From Tetranychus cinnabarinus (Eukaryota; Arthropoda; Arachnida; Trombidiformes; Tetranychidae), in assembly GCA_022266195.1 (NCBI GenBank), contig WHVY01000002.1, positions 4,169,001-4,233,000 of the forward strand: a stretch of 64,000 nt of DNA. The letters run 5' to 3'. A model generated the notes under the pieces. The model was given only the letters and a program-made list of their open reading frames with translations. It was not told the DNA's origin and ran no database searches. Positions 35,201-50,200 of this stretch are shown here, in pieces. The first letter of the stretch is position 1. Each line of letters opens with the position of its first letter. The position numbers and the translations under genes were made by a program.

Positions 35201-38200
35201 AATGGGAAAACAGTGAGAAACAAATGGTTACAGTCAATAACTGTTTTCAGGTTTTACCTTTTTTTTGTTTTCTGGTTCAATACATTTTCTGGTTAAATAC
35301 GTTTTCTGGTTGATTACATTTTTCTGGTTTCACTCATCATTATCAATTGAAGTCAACCTTTCATTATTATTAAGGTCAAATGAAGGTTTTTGTTTGACTT
35401 TTGATTATATGTTTTTGGTTATTGATGTTGAAAGGGAAAAGACAATGTTTTAAAGTGAAACTGATTTTTTTGCTCAATCAATTTGAACAATTAAACGAAT
35501 CGATTTGCTTATTTCTTGTAATTGTATTGTTTAAACGAATCAAAAGCTGATTTTTCCTAATTGTTTGATATTTTCATGATAATGGAGAGAACAAGAAAAG
35601 AAATGCTAAGATTTGATGATTAACTTTCCTTCAGAATCCTCATGATGATTCTTATCGTTCATTCATTGCAACATCACTTTTCCTATCCATTATCATCATC
35701 ATTTCAAATCATTATAAAAGCATTTTTTGAAAAATGAACAAAAAACGCAAAATGTAAAGTCTCTATAACAAGGTAAAAGCATCTTTAGCATGATTCACCT
35801 ACTTTTCAATCTCTTTAATCATGTTAATGTTTTAATGTTGCTGTGATTAGGATAAATGATAATGATGATTATGGAGACAATCATGTGAATGACAATCATT
35901 TGGACAAACCGGATTTGGACAATTGAATGTGACCAAAAGACTTTCCAAAAGTCATCTGCACTCATCTTCAGTTTCATCTTATTTTCACAAGAAAAGACAG
36001 GAAATTATCATAATCTTGCATTCAAGTTTCCATCCTGACATTTCATTGTCACTAACACAACACTTTTCAAAGCAATCCTGAAAGAAAGTTTAAATGCACT
36101 TTCAAATGCAACTTGAATTGTAATTTGGCCAAAAAAAGTGATTCTCATTGAAACGAGACAACATTCAAAAATGGCTAAATTAGTGAATTATGACCTAACC
36201 TAATTACCGTAAATAACCTTTAGAAAAAATTTTCTGCTCATTTTATCAGCAAAAGTTATTGATGATTTCAATCATTGATATAGAGCAACAATTTATTTCA
36301 AAGTAAAGATTTGATCATTTTTACAAACCAAAAATGTAACAAAAAAGCAATTGAAAAACAATCCTAAACTAGCAGCTTCCAGTCTAGAGATTACTTTCAA
36401 GAAACCATTTTTCATGATAAATCTGACTTTCAATGTAATCTGATTTAATTCCTTTCTTGAAGAAATGAGCAATTAACTTGATTCGCAATAAAAGCATTAA
36501 ACGATGATAAAATTAAAAAGTTGAGCAAAAATTGAAATTAAACCGAGTTGAAGGCACAATTTACCGTCAAACTTGCCATTCAATTGCCAATGAATATGAA
36601 ACATGCAAATTTATTGCATAACTTGCTTCATTGATTCAAAGTTTTCAATCGATGAGCTTTGATTGTCACCCAATCAATCTATTGATCAAACCTGATTCTT
36701 GAAGAAGAGGAAAATTGGTGAAAGACAAACACTGAAAGAGGTGTAAAAAGATGGCGAAAGCTGGTAATGATTGTAACTTCAGGCTCACGTTGATTTTAAA
36801 TAATTATCCTGAATGAATGATCAAAGTTGATCAAAGCTGAAATGTTCACCATCTTGTTTCCCTCTTTGCTCATTACAAGGTTGCTGGGGCGATGATCCTC
36901 AATTGAATGTTGATGCTGATGACATTGATGATTAGTGGGTTTCCACTTTGCTTACCCATCATTTTCATGTTAATTTTTCATACAACAAACTTTTGCAACA
37001 TGAGCCAACAATTTTTGTTTCATTATTGCATCAAAAAGATTCATTTAGATACAAAGGTTCAGGGCATTTTCAACATTCAACTTTTTCTTTTACCCGATAA
37101 CATGCATTATATCGAAAAATAGAATCAATTTTTTTTTGGAATCGGCATGAACGAGACTTGAATGCTATTTTTAGGTATTTTTCCCTATTCTTTTGGCCCT
37201 CGTCTTTACTCTTTATCTTTTCTGTTGAATCTCATCAAGTCTAATCAACATTTTTCTTCACCTTCATCATTACATATCCATCATCATAATTTTCATTCTC
37301 ATGATAATAATTGGTGAAACATTCAATTTACCAGTTTTTTTCCTTCTCTCAATAAATCATTCATTTTATTTTCTCATCCATTTTCATCTTTTCCCATTTG
37401 TTTGCTCTTCCTGTTCAACTCTTTCATCTCGCCATGGATCATGTATTACATCCATGAATTACTGCATCATTGAAATATTGAAACATTTCTCTGTCCAAAA
37501 AGGATTGCTAAATATTTCAAGGTTAAACATTCACTTTTCTTTGCCCATCATGCTTCAAACCCATCAGACAATTGTAAATGTTGGCCATTTTTTCACTGCT
37601 CAAGCAAACTCAGCTTCAAATGTTAAGAGTCAACCCAATATAGCACAAAACTAACAAAAAGCAACCTTGCAAGAAGCAGTAAACAACAAGAAGCAAAAAA
37701 AAGATGAGGAAAAAAAGACTTGCGTGAGAACCTTTACCTTTTTATCGTATTTACTTGCCTTTCAATTGATGATTCCTTTCAACCTTAGCTTACCTTTTTT
37801 TGTCAATCATCTTATCTTTCCTCTTCATCATCATCTTCCTCCTTGATTCTCCTTTGACTGCTTCTTGCCCAAAAATACACCTTTTATTTCACCTTCTTTC
37901 AACCACTACTTTCATTTTTTGGGTTCAAACCAACTGAAATCCCAATGACAAAAGCAAACCCAAAACAAACCCATTTTTGCTGCTACCTTCAACTGTTAAC
38001 TTGAATTATTTAATATCTTTAAATATCATCTTTTAACATGATTACATCTTTAATTTAACCATCAGTTAATATCTTCCATTCCAATTAATATCAGGAAAAG
38101 GTTTGAATTTCCATCAATCTTTCAATGTTTCCAAATGAAAAATGGCCAAACAACTGATTGTAAGGTTTACAACAAGAGAAAGGTTTATTGATTGAAACCC

Positions 38201-41200
38201 AAAAGTTGACTTAAATATATACTTTCGCTGTAGCAATAGGCAGCAACAATAAAGCTGTTAAAATGAAAAGCAATCGTATTTATTAATTTATGTTGATTTA
38301 TATTGAATCAGGATTTAGTAGCTGAACAGGTCAAATATAACCTTTCCCGTTTGACTGTTTCAATCCATAAATATATATATAAATATATTTTTACCTGACT
38401 TACCTTTTTGAATGGCTTTAAGCCTTGTGGCTATCAAGAAAGCCTCAAGTCTTTTCCTTTTTTTTGCTATTTGCATTTCAGACTTAAATTTGGGTTCCTT
38501 TTTAGCAAACCCAAACACTCACTAAACAGTGAAACCAGTAAACCAGTAAAATAAGTAATCTTCTCTTTCTTCCTCTCTCCCAATGTCAACCACTTTTATC
38601 ATTCCTATTTCATTATTATCACCATTATAATCATCATTACAACTATTATTATTGCTTCGATTACTTTTACCATTTTCCTCTTTCAACCTTTTCCATCATC
38701 ATTATCATCTTTCGTCTTCCTATCAACCATTTACGACTCAACCAGTCTCATTGATTGTGAATTACTATTCATGGTCAAAGTTACCTGTGAAAGGGAAACG
38801 TGAAAATTTTTAACTTTATTTTTCGCACCAATTGATTGGACAATTTTACTCCTTAATTATCTCAACATTTTCTAATCATCACCAGTCTTTAGCTTGAAAC
38901 TTCTTCTTCTTCCTCCTGAGGAACGTGAATTGAATGATAAACATTTGATTGAAACAAAAATCTTAAAAGCAAAATTGGATTCAATTGATTATACTATCAG
39001 TGAACATGTTTTCACCCAAAAATAATATCCAACAATCAGTATAGGCTATTAATGTGAAAACAAGAAAACATGTTGAAATGAATTTTTACTCATTCTTGCC
39101 TTTTCTTCTACCCATGAAGATGATACGTGTTTTGCTTAAGGTAACATTGTCAATGATTATTAATAATGTTAAACATCGAGTGACAAAAATATGTTTTATA
39201 CATAATTGTACTCTTACTTGACATTAATATTAACACTCAATGGTAATTTGGGTAAAAATGTTTTCAGATGAACACCAAAATGGGAAAGAAACAAGGTAAA
39301 AATGATAATCACTTCTCAGGTTTACTCGAGTATTTACCACTTTTAATGATGGAAATGTTGTGATTATTAAAATTATCACAATTATTGTCACAATTATTAT
39401 CATAGTTATTGATAATATGCAGCCCTGATGATGTTGGTTAACATTGTTTTATCATTTCTCCCATTATCATATTTATTATCACATTAACATAATCTATTAC
39501 CAACTTGTTTGACTGTTAAAAGCAAATTGTCCTTGTTGCAAGGACAATCAGATTATTGATTGATTCATATTGTCTCATTTAATGGATGCAATCGGAGAGT
39601 TTAAATGCTCATAACAAGTCCATAGGAATTGACCCAGAAATGTTGAAACCAGAAACCAGAAACCAGAAAGTTGCAAGGTTAAAAGACTAATGATTATGCG
39701 TGGATGTGTTTTGTTGTTGATGTTGTGTTGATGCTGAGGATGGTTTTAATAGCCAATTACCAGCAAAACAATCAAAAGAGTTTGTTGATCTTAACCACAT
39801 AAATATGTTCACCTACACATGAACATCTTATGATGAACCCATCATGAGGTTGATGTCGATCGATTGAAGTGAATGGTTTAAAAGGTAATCAACAAAGGGT
39901 TTGGTGTTACCAATGGAACCGGTTTCATTTGTGACTTTAATCATTTATTTTATTTACATCATTAGACAACAATTTTCAATGGTTTCCTTTTTAATTTACA
40001 ATTTTAATAACCAATCAATGAATCAAAACTAATTATCTTTCTATCATTAATGTAACCATGATGCATGAAATATGATTGTTGCCAATCAATAATAATATTG
40101 ATTATCAAATTATTTCAATATCATTTCATGATCTATTTCATTTTCTGTATTTTTTTTGGGTTCTTTGGGTTCTTCTTCTTTTTTTGCCAGTTTCCATGAG
40201 AAATAATGACTTTTCTTGAAAAATTATTCAACATTGAATTTGATTCTTTCCAAGCTTTAATTGTTTCATTGTGTGTGTGCCTGTGATTGTGATTAAGCTG
40301 TAATTGTTATTCTTACGGATCAACTTGTTGTAAAGTTCAATAGCAATAAGATGACAAAGATGAGTGAAGATTGCATTTTTTCCTGGTTATCCTTGAAAAT
40401 GTCCATTCACACTTGGTTACATTGAAATGTCTTTCTTCCCTCTCTATGCAGTGAAGTTTACAAGACAAGGATGTGTGTTTGTGCATCAACAACTATTGAT
40501 GTTGGGAGAGGAAAGGAAAAGATGAGAAAGGAAAGCTGATGATGAAGAAGAGAGTGAAACTCACGTAATAACAAATAACGTGCTCTGTGTTGGTTGAACT
40601 CAGAATATCTCCAAGGTCTTCTCTTTATAATGAATATTGCTTTGATTTCTCCTTAGACTTTCTTCTTCATCATCCCATCATCATTATCATCGTCTTGTTT
40701 TTTTTCTTCTTCTTGTTTCTCGTTCTTTGCCAAATTGCAATATAGAAGATGATAAATGATGAAAATGTGAAATAATGTTGCTGGTAAAAACAACAACATC
40801 TTACCAGTTTTGTTACAACTTTGAAGGATAAAGTTATTTTGGTTGGTGAATGAAAAAGAGACTCGGATAATGATGATTATTATGAGATAGGAAATTGAGA
40901 TAAAGGGATGAGGAAGAGTCAAGATGAAAAGTTGAATGTAGGCCAGATTAGTATTGTGATGTTGTTGACGTCAACAATCGTCAACGAATGTTAATGAAGA
41001 TGAGAAAAGATAAACACAGGAAGAAAAAGATAAATTAATCAACTTAAATGATTTGTTTTTTGCAAAATAAAACACAAAATTGGATAAAGAAGGATTCATC
41101 TTTTTTCATCAAATTTCACTGAAAATTACGCTTCCATTAACATTATTGATAAACTTGATGATTGCAATCATCATTTTTAATCTGTAAATTGTTACAATTG

Positions 41201-44200
41201 TTTCAATTGTTAACTCAGTTTCATTCAATGTTTGCAATTAAAAATATTCACTTGCAATTAAACAGTTAACCCTTTCACAGTAAGATTGATGCAATTTCTC
41301 ATGGGAACCAAGTAAGTGTCTATTGTATGTTACTGTTGATTGTTGCTCTGACAATCAACTAATCTTGATCTAATGCTTCAATCAATCAACTATTAAACTC
41401 TCTTTTTTTTCTTCCATTCCAAGTATGTTTACCTTTTTTTCAACACATTACCTTAAACCTGGTAATTAGCCAACTGTGCAACAACAATTTTACCTTAAAC
41501 ATTGTATTTCATCTTCAACAACAACAAGTATAATTGAAACTGAGAAACGTTTCAGTAACTTTCATCACCCTTTTTGCACCAAACTCAGCAATCTTAAAAT
41601 GAAAGTAAAAAATGGAAAGAAATGAAAAGCATGGCAACGTTGATGTTGATTGAAATGAAAAGATTTTAATGTTGATCTGAAAATGGCCTAATGATCATAA
41701 AAATAGATGTGATTAAAGCTTTCAATCATTACCAACAATGATTGTCACCATTTTTACCATTTATAATGTTAATCATTTTTTTACTTCCCTTCTTTATCCA
41801 GGACTTTGATTTAACAAAAGATCCCTACAAAAGTGTCTCTTGTTTACAAAAGTATATCCGTCAATGGACTGAATATCAGGATAGCCAAAAGATTTTGTTG
41901 ACAACACCATCGGTTCTGGTTGGTTATCGGGTTAAAGTTTATCGATCAGAAGGAACCACTCAATGGTATACAGCTGTAATTGTTTCTTACAATGAAAATA
42001 CAAAGGTAAATATTTTACTATTTTTGGTGCTTTTCAAACGACAGTCAACATGACAGGTTAAGTAATAATGAATGACCGTTTCAACAGACAAACCGTTTAT
42101 CTGTATCTACCTTAACTCATGAGTTTTGTTCAAAGCTTATCACAGTTTTACTGACCTGGTTTCACCCAATCTCCTTGTCATCGGGTTATTATTGTGATAA
42201 CAAGTTTATTAAATTGTAATCACAGTTAATGCGGATCTAAATTGATACCTTGATTAGATCCTAGTAAGGATTTTAGCTTTTAAAATGGATTAATCTTGAT
42301 CAGTGTTCATTGTTCAACTTTACCATCATTTGATTAAACCTTTCGATTCTAATTTACATTTCAACTTGATAAACTGTTTAAAGAGACATTTATTTTTACC
42401 CAAAAACGGGTTGCCAAGTTGAAACCAGAAAAGAAACCCAAAAAAACATTCTTTTTGTCCAACAGGTTCGCCTTTCAACTGTTATTTACTGAGCCATTGT
42501 ACTTTACCTTGAATTATTTCACAAAGGTATAACTATGTGTTAAAATTGATGATAATTGAACAATTGTAGACATTGATTGTTACATCATTAGTGTATTGTA
42601 ATAGATTATAAAAGCTTCAAGGTTTACTTATATCAATTGAAGTTGACTTTGTTGAAAACTGGAAATTAAATGTTAACCATTAATATTAGTTAATGTTACT
42701 TTAAAGCAATAATTTAATATTTCTCTCAATACCAGTTAATCAATTGAAGGAAACAGCAAGAAGCAAAGTAATACAAATAATCAACTGATTACCTTGTGTT
42801 GAGACACTTTATTGGTTTCAGTTAATTATCAAATCTAACTGGTTTTGGGTTTGAATGAAAAAAGTGTTTCAATCATGAAAAAAAAGAAGTCAGAAAAAAT
42901 GATTTCCAATTAGACTAAATTGTCGTCATTGAGAGATGAAAATTGTTATAATTAGTTGATTGTAATGAGAAGGTTTCAATTGACTTTTTCAAGGTTAACA
43001 TTCATTGACCTTAATAACAATAATAATTAAGTCAATTCAAATTTAACAATTGATTTGAAATTGTAAAGATTATTATTAAAGGTAAAAAGGTTACATTGGA
43101 AAAAAAAGAAGACGAATTTTGTCGCTGAAAATTATATCACGAATTTCCTGTAGTTTGTTCATTTTCATGGTGAGAGTTCATTGGAATTACAATTGATTTT
43201 CATTATCGATCCATGATCCATTATCGTCATCTTCCTCTTCATCTTCATCACGTTGTAATAGATTTCCTTTTCTCCATCATTTTTCAGTTGAAAGAAAAAG
43301 GCTGAAAAAAAGTGTTCTCAAGTTTTTAGGTTTATCTGATCAATACCAGTTTCTGGTTGAAAACCAGAATCATTAGGGTTTCACCATGTCTATAGGCTTT
43401 CCTTGAACCTCATCTTATTTCAATTGCAAAGATATCGAGCAACTCCACGTGAGTTTAACTTTTTTTTCCTTGTTCACTGAATCCACTGATGATTGATTAA
43501 TTTAATCAAACCCAATTAAATTACTCTTTCCAATCTTTAAATCTTATTTTTCTCAGAAAATTGATCAAAATATTTGAATCCTTTTTAAACCTTTAAACCC
43601 TTGAAACAATCAAAGTAAACCTTTTATTCTGGTCAATTGTCATCATCCAATTGGGAAGACAATTTGATAATTTGATTTTTGATTAAATAAAGGTTTAAAA
43701 ATTTCGATATTTCCATTCACTTTCTGTGTCAGTCACATTTAATCATAATTGTTCAATTAAGTTTCAGACTTCTATTACTTTTACTATCATCATTATTGTT
43801 GCTGTTATTATCATTATCATCGCTATTATTATTTTTATTGTTATCATCATCATTATCAAATGTGAGTCAAACCTCTTTTTTTTCAATGCTTTACTTAGTT
43901 GCCAAGTGACCATAACCTGAATGATTCTGGAAATGAGATAAAAGAAAAAGTTGAAGGGAACAAAATTGCTCATAAAGAGTCAGGAAGAGGAATGGTAAAC
44001 GAGATTAAAGTATTGACACAATTTTTCAAAATAAATGTTAACCCTTTAATTTTGTTTAACAAGTTTCTTTTTGTTCAACAACTGGTCAACAAAAATGTTC
44101 ATTTTTACCTTTCCTATTGTTGTAAACCTTTCATTAAGACTTTTAATGGTCAACAATCGACCACTGAAATTGCTTTAAAGTTGAAATGATGAGAAACGAA

Positions 44201-47200
44201 ACAAAAAACTTGAAATTTCTTCATTTTGCTCAACATTACATTTTGTCATTCAGATGAGTAGCTCAATGCTGATATTGCTGATGACAATGATGATGATTAT
44301 GATTACCTTTCTGTCTGGTTGTTTACAATTAGTTGAAAGGGAAAAAAAGAGTTCTAATGTTGATTGGTTTCCAAATATTTGCTGTTAGTAAGCCAAGTTA
44401 CAAATTTCCGTTTATTCAGTGTTTACAAACTTTCTCGACCTTATTCAGTCTCTCTCATCATCCTTCCTCTCTCTCTCATGATGATTGTGATTAAAGTCAT
44501 TTCAAGCTTAACCAAGCAAAACCCGTTAATCAACCCGATCAACATTAACCTGTTCAACGTGAATCTTGAAATGACTCAAAATATACAATAATTTCTCCTG
44601 GTAACAGTTTTACCCTTTTTTACCAATTGATCGTCAATATTATTACCTTTGTTTACTCATTTAATTACAAACACTTGATTAAGATTATAATCAGGACAGG
44701 TATTAACTTTCTTTACCTTTTTCTTTCCCTTTAATCAATCATCTTTTTTTGCTTTCGCATTTAGTCACTTGCAAATCTTGAAGGCAACTTTATCTTGACC
44801 AGTTAGACATTTGATTTTAAAGTGTCTTTTAAATTGAAAATCAGTTTTTACTCTTTGATACCAAATTGATGCCAATCTGGTTACTCCTTTAGTCTTAATT
44901 AGTTGGTGTGCTTTAATTAGAGCCAATTCGCTTGAAATGATCATCAAATCTGTTTTCTGTTCCAATGCAAACTCTTTGCCAAACTTGTCAATTGAATGTT
45001 TATCCAGAAACTATTGCAGTTGACAAGCGTTAATCTGTCACGCGTTTATTCACTGCTAAAGTGATCTCCAGAACGTGTCTTGTTTTCAAACATTTCTTGG
45101 AAATAACATCAACAAAAAGGATGATTTCACTTTCCTCAATCAATGAATCATTCTGTGAGTAGTTTTCATATGCAAGCATCTAACCGCCAAGATGAAATTA
45201 AAACCATTGAATAGTTGAAAATAATCTTCATTGAAAAGTCTAAGCTTTTCTGGTTACAATGCAAAGGCACCGATGTAAAACACCAAATCAGTTGAGCGTT
45301 TAACCGTTTAAAAACAAAGGTTAAGAGTAACTTTGCATTTGCAAAAAGATATAAAAAAAGATACAATGAGATAAAACTGTGAATGTTACAATTGAATCTT
45401 TTAAAATGACCTTAAAAACTCATCGACCATAGACCCAGTTTTTCGATAACGGGTAGCCTTGGGAATCATTTCGATGGGAAAATGAATCTAATTGAATCAC
45501 GTTTCAAAAATAATTTTCTACTTCAATTCTCTTTCTCCATTATTTTCTCTTCTCTCAACAAAAAATACAAGTTTTCTTCTTCTTCTGTTGACTGTAAAGA
45601 TGGTGCAAGGTAATTTAGGTTTTCACCTTAAGGCCAAACTGGTATCACCCTACGGCCATTGAGGCAAGGGAATCACAGACAAGCTGATTTATCAACTTGA
45701 TCAACACTATTTGCTATTTCCCTTCATCCTCATCGTCATCATTACCATCTCCCTATCACTTTCCTACCTGATAAATGTATGACTGCTGTTATCCATTTGG
45801 ACATTTATTTTTCTTCATAATCATCTTTTCTGCTAAATTAAGGGCAAACCAGTTGATTGTGATTAACCAAACTGATTTTACTTTAGTTGACTCTAATACA
45901 AATCTTGTAAGGCAAAAACACTTTTACATCTAAAAACAGTTTAAAATGAAAATTCAGTTTACTGTTTACCTTTTGCTACAAATTAATATTTTTTAATTTT
46001 AATCATTTTCATCAAATTGTCGAGTTGGAGACAATTTTAAGGTCAACAATTGAAGGCTAATCAAACTGATTTGTTGAAAGTTGATTACAATTGATTGCTA
46101 TTCGTGAAACTGGTTGACCTCAATTCATCGGAAGTTGAAGTCTTTCTCTTTCATTCCATGTTCATGAATGAACGATTACAGTGATGACAATACACAAGAA
46201 AAGGCATAAATTTTGTTCATTTCATTTTCGCCATTTTTCTTCATTTCAATTCTGAAATGTAAAGAAAACAATTTACTGATTGCTTCTTCTTCATCACAAG
46301 TCTTTCCCTGAAATTACAATAAAACTACAAAATTCTATCGTTGTAATCATGATTCAATTTGAATAATTTTCTTCACTGATAATCAAATGATTACCTTTGA
46401 ATCACCGAGAGAAACTTATTGTCATTGTTGATGATTATTATCATTATCATCATTATTCAATATCATTATTAAAATAGTCGAAACGCGTGTTGACTGTTAA
46501 CTCTTTTTGTGTGTTCAACTGCGTGACTTCAATCTTTTTTTTTTAGTTTTCATTTTTTTCCCTTTACCTGAAGAGAAGGCAGAAAATGTTGAATCCTTTT
46601 TACCTTTCACTCTTCATGCTTTCAATTTGGTGATTATCATCATGATGATTACTTTTGTTACTTGAATTGTTTCTCCTCAAAATGGATCTTTCTTCTTCTT
46701 CTTCCCCATCATCTTTTGAGGTCATTTTGTTCAAGTATAAACCTTGAAGTGATTATACAATTATAACTATTTACTGATTATATCAACTTCCTAATTGAGA
46801 GTTAATTAACTTGTCATGATTAGGTGAATGATTTAATCAACATGAAATGTGAAACAACAAACAACTAAACTGAAAAAGTAAAAGTAAACTCAATCTTTTC
46901 ATCATTTTTATTTTTCCACTTTTCTCCATCAATTTCAATCTTTTTTCATTTCTCGTTCAATAACCATTCAATTGTTGATCAAATTTATTAATTGTTTACT
47001 CTCGAGATAAATTTAGCTCCAATTTGATCAACAATTTTCTCATAATTTTCATTCAGAAATTGCTTTTCTTCCAACCTTGTTCAATGTAATTATTTTACAA
47101 AAAAAATATTCATTAAAACACTAGCAAACAGGGTCATATTCATGTGAAATTAGTTGATTAAGTGTATTAGAAAGTGGAGATTAAATTAAATTGTTGAAAT

Positions 47201-50200
47201 AGTGAAACATTGAATAGGATTACAACTCTGTCAAGGGTAACAACAATTGTAACTGTTACCATTTTTTGCTATCAATTGTTGAAACTGAAAGCTTATGACT
47301 CGTTATTTGTAATGCTTCATTTAAATGTAATTTTGCGATTTGATTAACTATAAATAGAAGCAAACTTGTTGCTATTGGCAAGTGATTAAACCATCGATTT
47401 GGATTGTAATGTTACAATTAACGTTAACTGTAACAATTTATTTTCCCGTTCAAATTGAGTTGTTCAGTTTCTTGGCTTTCACCTAAACATTGAGTGTAAA
47501 AAGGTAGAAGCAGCAAAAAAACATGAAATTAATTGTTACCCTGATGCAAAACATTAACCTTAATTGTTTCAAGTAAATGTTGATTATTGTTAACTATTGG
47601 ATATCAATCAATTTCACTATTTAATAGGTTTAAATACAAAAAATGATATCAATTCTGGCGACTAAACTCAGTCTCATATGTTCAACTCAAGGACAAAAAT
47701 TACTTCCAGGTTTTTACTCTTGTAATGTTTTCCTCTTGTTCCCATCTCTTCCCAAGTTAACTCTAGATCGATAGACGATTCAACTGAAAAATAGAGGAAA
47801 AAGCAATGTTTTTCAAATTCCCTGTTAAGCTTCTTCTATGAATGATCCTCATCTTTTCCTCTTCTCTCTCTCCATCTTCCAATCGATTAATGTCTTCCTT
47901 CATCTTCTCCCTCAAAGTGTCTGTAAACTCGTGCTGTGATGATGATGATCTGTGTGCAATATGATTCTTTCCTTCTCCGCATCCTTTTTCTGATCACTTA
48001 CAATCTCCTGGTACAATCGTTTACTTTGAGATAAAAAAGCAGCAGAAAATGATTTAACATTCCACACCAAAACCATGATGATAGTCATCATCATCATCAT
48101 CATCATTTCCATTTTCCTCTCTTTCCTTCTAATCATCATCATCAGTTTCTTTCCTTTATCACTCTTTACACATTCATTCATTCATTCACTTAAAGCTTTT
48201 GCGCTTTCCCTTCCAGTCTTCCTCATCATCATCTTACTGCCATAATCCATTATCAAAGGCACAATGGAAATTAGGTGAAAGAAGATGAGGAGAAAAGATA
48301 ATGATGAGGATGAAGTAGAAGAAGAAGAAGAAAAAAAGTCTGGTACAATCTATTTCTCCCCAAATATAACATTGGGTACAATCTGAGTCTTGATAAATTC
48401 ACTGTCAGGATCAATTTTCCTGCTTCTTTCCTCTTCTCTCCATGTCGACATAATCTTGCCATCTTGCTCCATTTTTTGCATCATTTACAAAGAGTCACAA
48501 AAATGTAAATACAACATTTACCTAACCCACCTAAAACCAGAATTTAAATCACAAGTTATTCTAATTTTTTTCTTCACCATATTTCATGTTTTCCATTTTC
48601 AATTCGCAATCATTTTCCATAAATAATCATTTCTCTTTTTACTTCACTCAAATTCACTTTCCTTTCACACTTGAATCGTCTACTTACCTGGCAACCTTAA
48701 CTGTCTATTTACACTTCAACTAATTAGCTTGATTGTCAATCAAATGACCCCAAAAATAATAGATGTGACAAGGACATTATTTTGCCATTTCACTTGCAAT
48801 TCACTTAACTCATTAAGATTAAGATAATTTACAATTGAACATGTGATAATGTTGATTGAGACAAACATCATTATCATTGTTTGAGTTTATCCTAATCAAC
48901 ATCTACTTTATGTGCTTTATGTAACTTATCATAAGGTTACATCAAGGTTATGATATAACTGATGAAAACAGATATTTTCTGGTTTCCAATTTTGCTCCCT
49001 GAAAGGGATAAAAATAGGAATATTTTATAGAGAATATTAATATTAATGATTAACCAGAGTGATACCGGTTTTCGGGTTAAATCTGGTTGTACAAGGTAAA
49101 ACAACACTCGAGTATTAAATAAGTATTTTGTCTTTTTTTTATCTTCTTCTTCTTCTTTCTCTCACTCATTTTGTTGCCTTTAACTACTGAATTGAAACCA
49201 GTTCAACGTATTCATATCCTAAGGCCAATAGTGATAAGTTATCTTCTTGCAAGAAGATGGTAATAGAAGATGAAGACGATGATGATAATGACCAAGATGA
49301 TGGGGATGATGAGAAGATTTGTTGATGATAAATGGATGATGATGGAACAGAAAGGAGAATCATGTTTTTCCTTCTAGATTGAGACTTATGTTTGAAGTTT
49401 CATCATTTTTATCTTTTCTTATAAACGTCTTGTTATTATCAGTTTCCTGATATTGATCTTGAGTCTTTTACTTTCCATTCCTTGAACACACCAGGCCTGG
49501 AAAACTGTTATAGACAGAAGAGATGGGAAAACAAAAAAAAAAGCTGAACTTTACTTGAAACATCATGCTATCCATTATTGATGCCAATTCAGGGTGGAGA
49601 TCTGAAAATAGATGTTAAACTGTGTTGCCACCATCAATGATAATGATGACGAGCAAGATGATTATGATAATTATGAAAGTAAAAAAAGTTATGGTGAAAA
49701 AAAAGCTCAAGAGCAAGAGACTGAATGATGGTTGGAATTTTTCCAACTTGAAATTGAGTAATTGATACTATTTACTCTGGTATCGCAAAACCTTTTTGCT
49801 CATCATCATATCAAATAATAAGTAATATTTTGTGATAATATTTACCATTTTTGGGTTAAACGCTATTCTCATTATTATTTATTTAAACTATTTGATATTT
49901 AATAATGTGATAACAAAACAAAAATGATAATGGAATTGAATAATGACTTTGTAATAATAATGAAAAACCAGAAAAGGTTTAACCAGAAATGGTTGTAAAA
50001 AACATGGAGAAAAAAAGTAAACCAGAAAAAGATGAAAGAGCCTGGATGTTACCTGTTTAGTGTGGCGATGACCTTTAGCTTTACCTTTGCATATAACCTT
50101 ATTATTATACTGGGTTAAAAGTGGTTTTCAATGCTAATAATGTTGAACGGGCAAATGTAAAGAAACCAGATTTTTTTTACCTTTTTTTTGTGTCATTGGA

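Larger units (their letters stand above)
25407..41801 (+). other. KDM3 intron 3 (16.4 kb)
   Basis: A very long intron for so compact a coding unit. The plus strand is pyrimidine-biased, with many TTTCATC/TCATCA runs, TC tracts (near 30508 and 31205) and frequent CTGGTT/AACCAG words. The scattered short open frames on both strands are repetitive Phe/Ser/Leu/Ile or Lys/Arg/Glu strings caused by this bias and do not look like genes. No nested gene or structured RNA was recognised. Confidence 0.6.

Noticed and set aside
37301..37654. 117-codon plus-strand frame in KDM3 intron 3
   Set aside because: Hydrophobic low-complexity beginning from pyrimidine-rich DNA; no splice or domain support.
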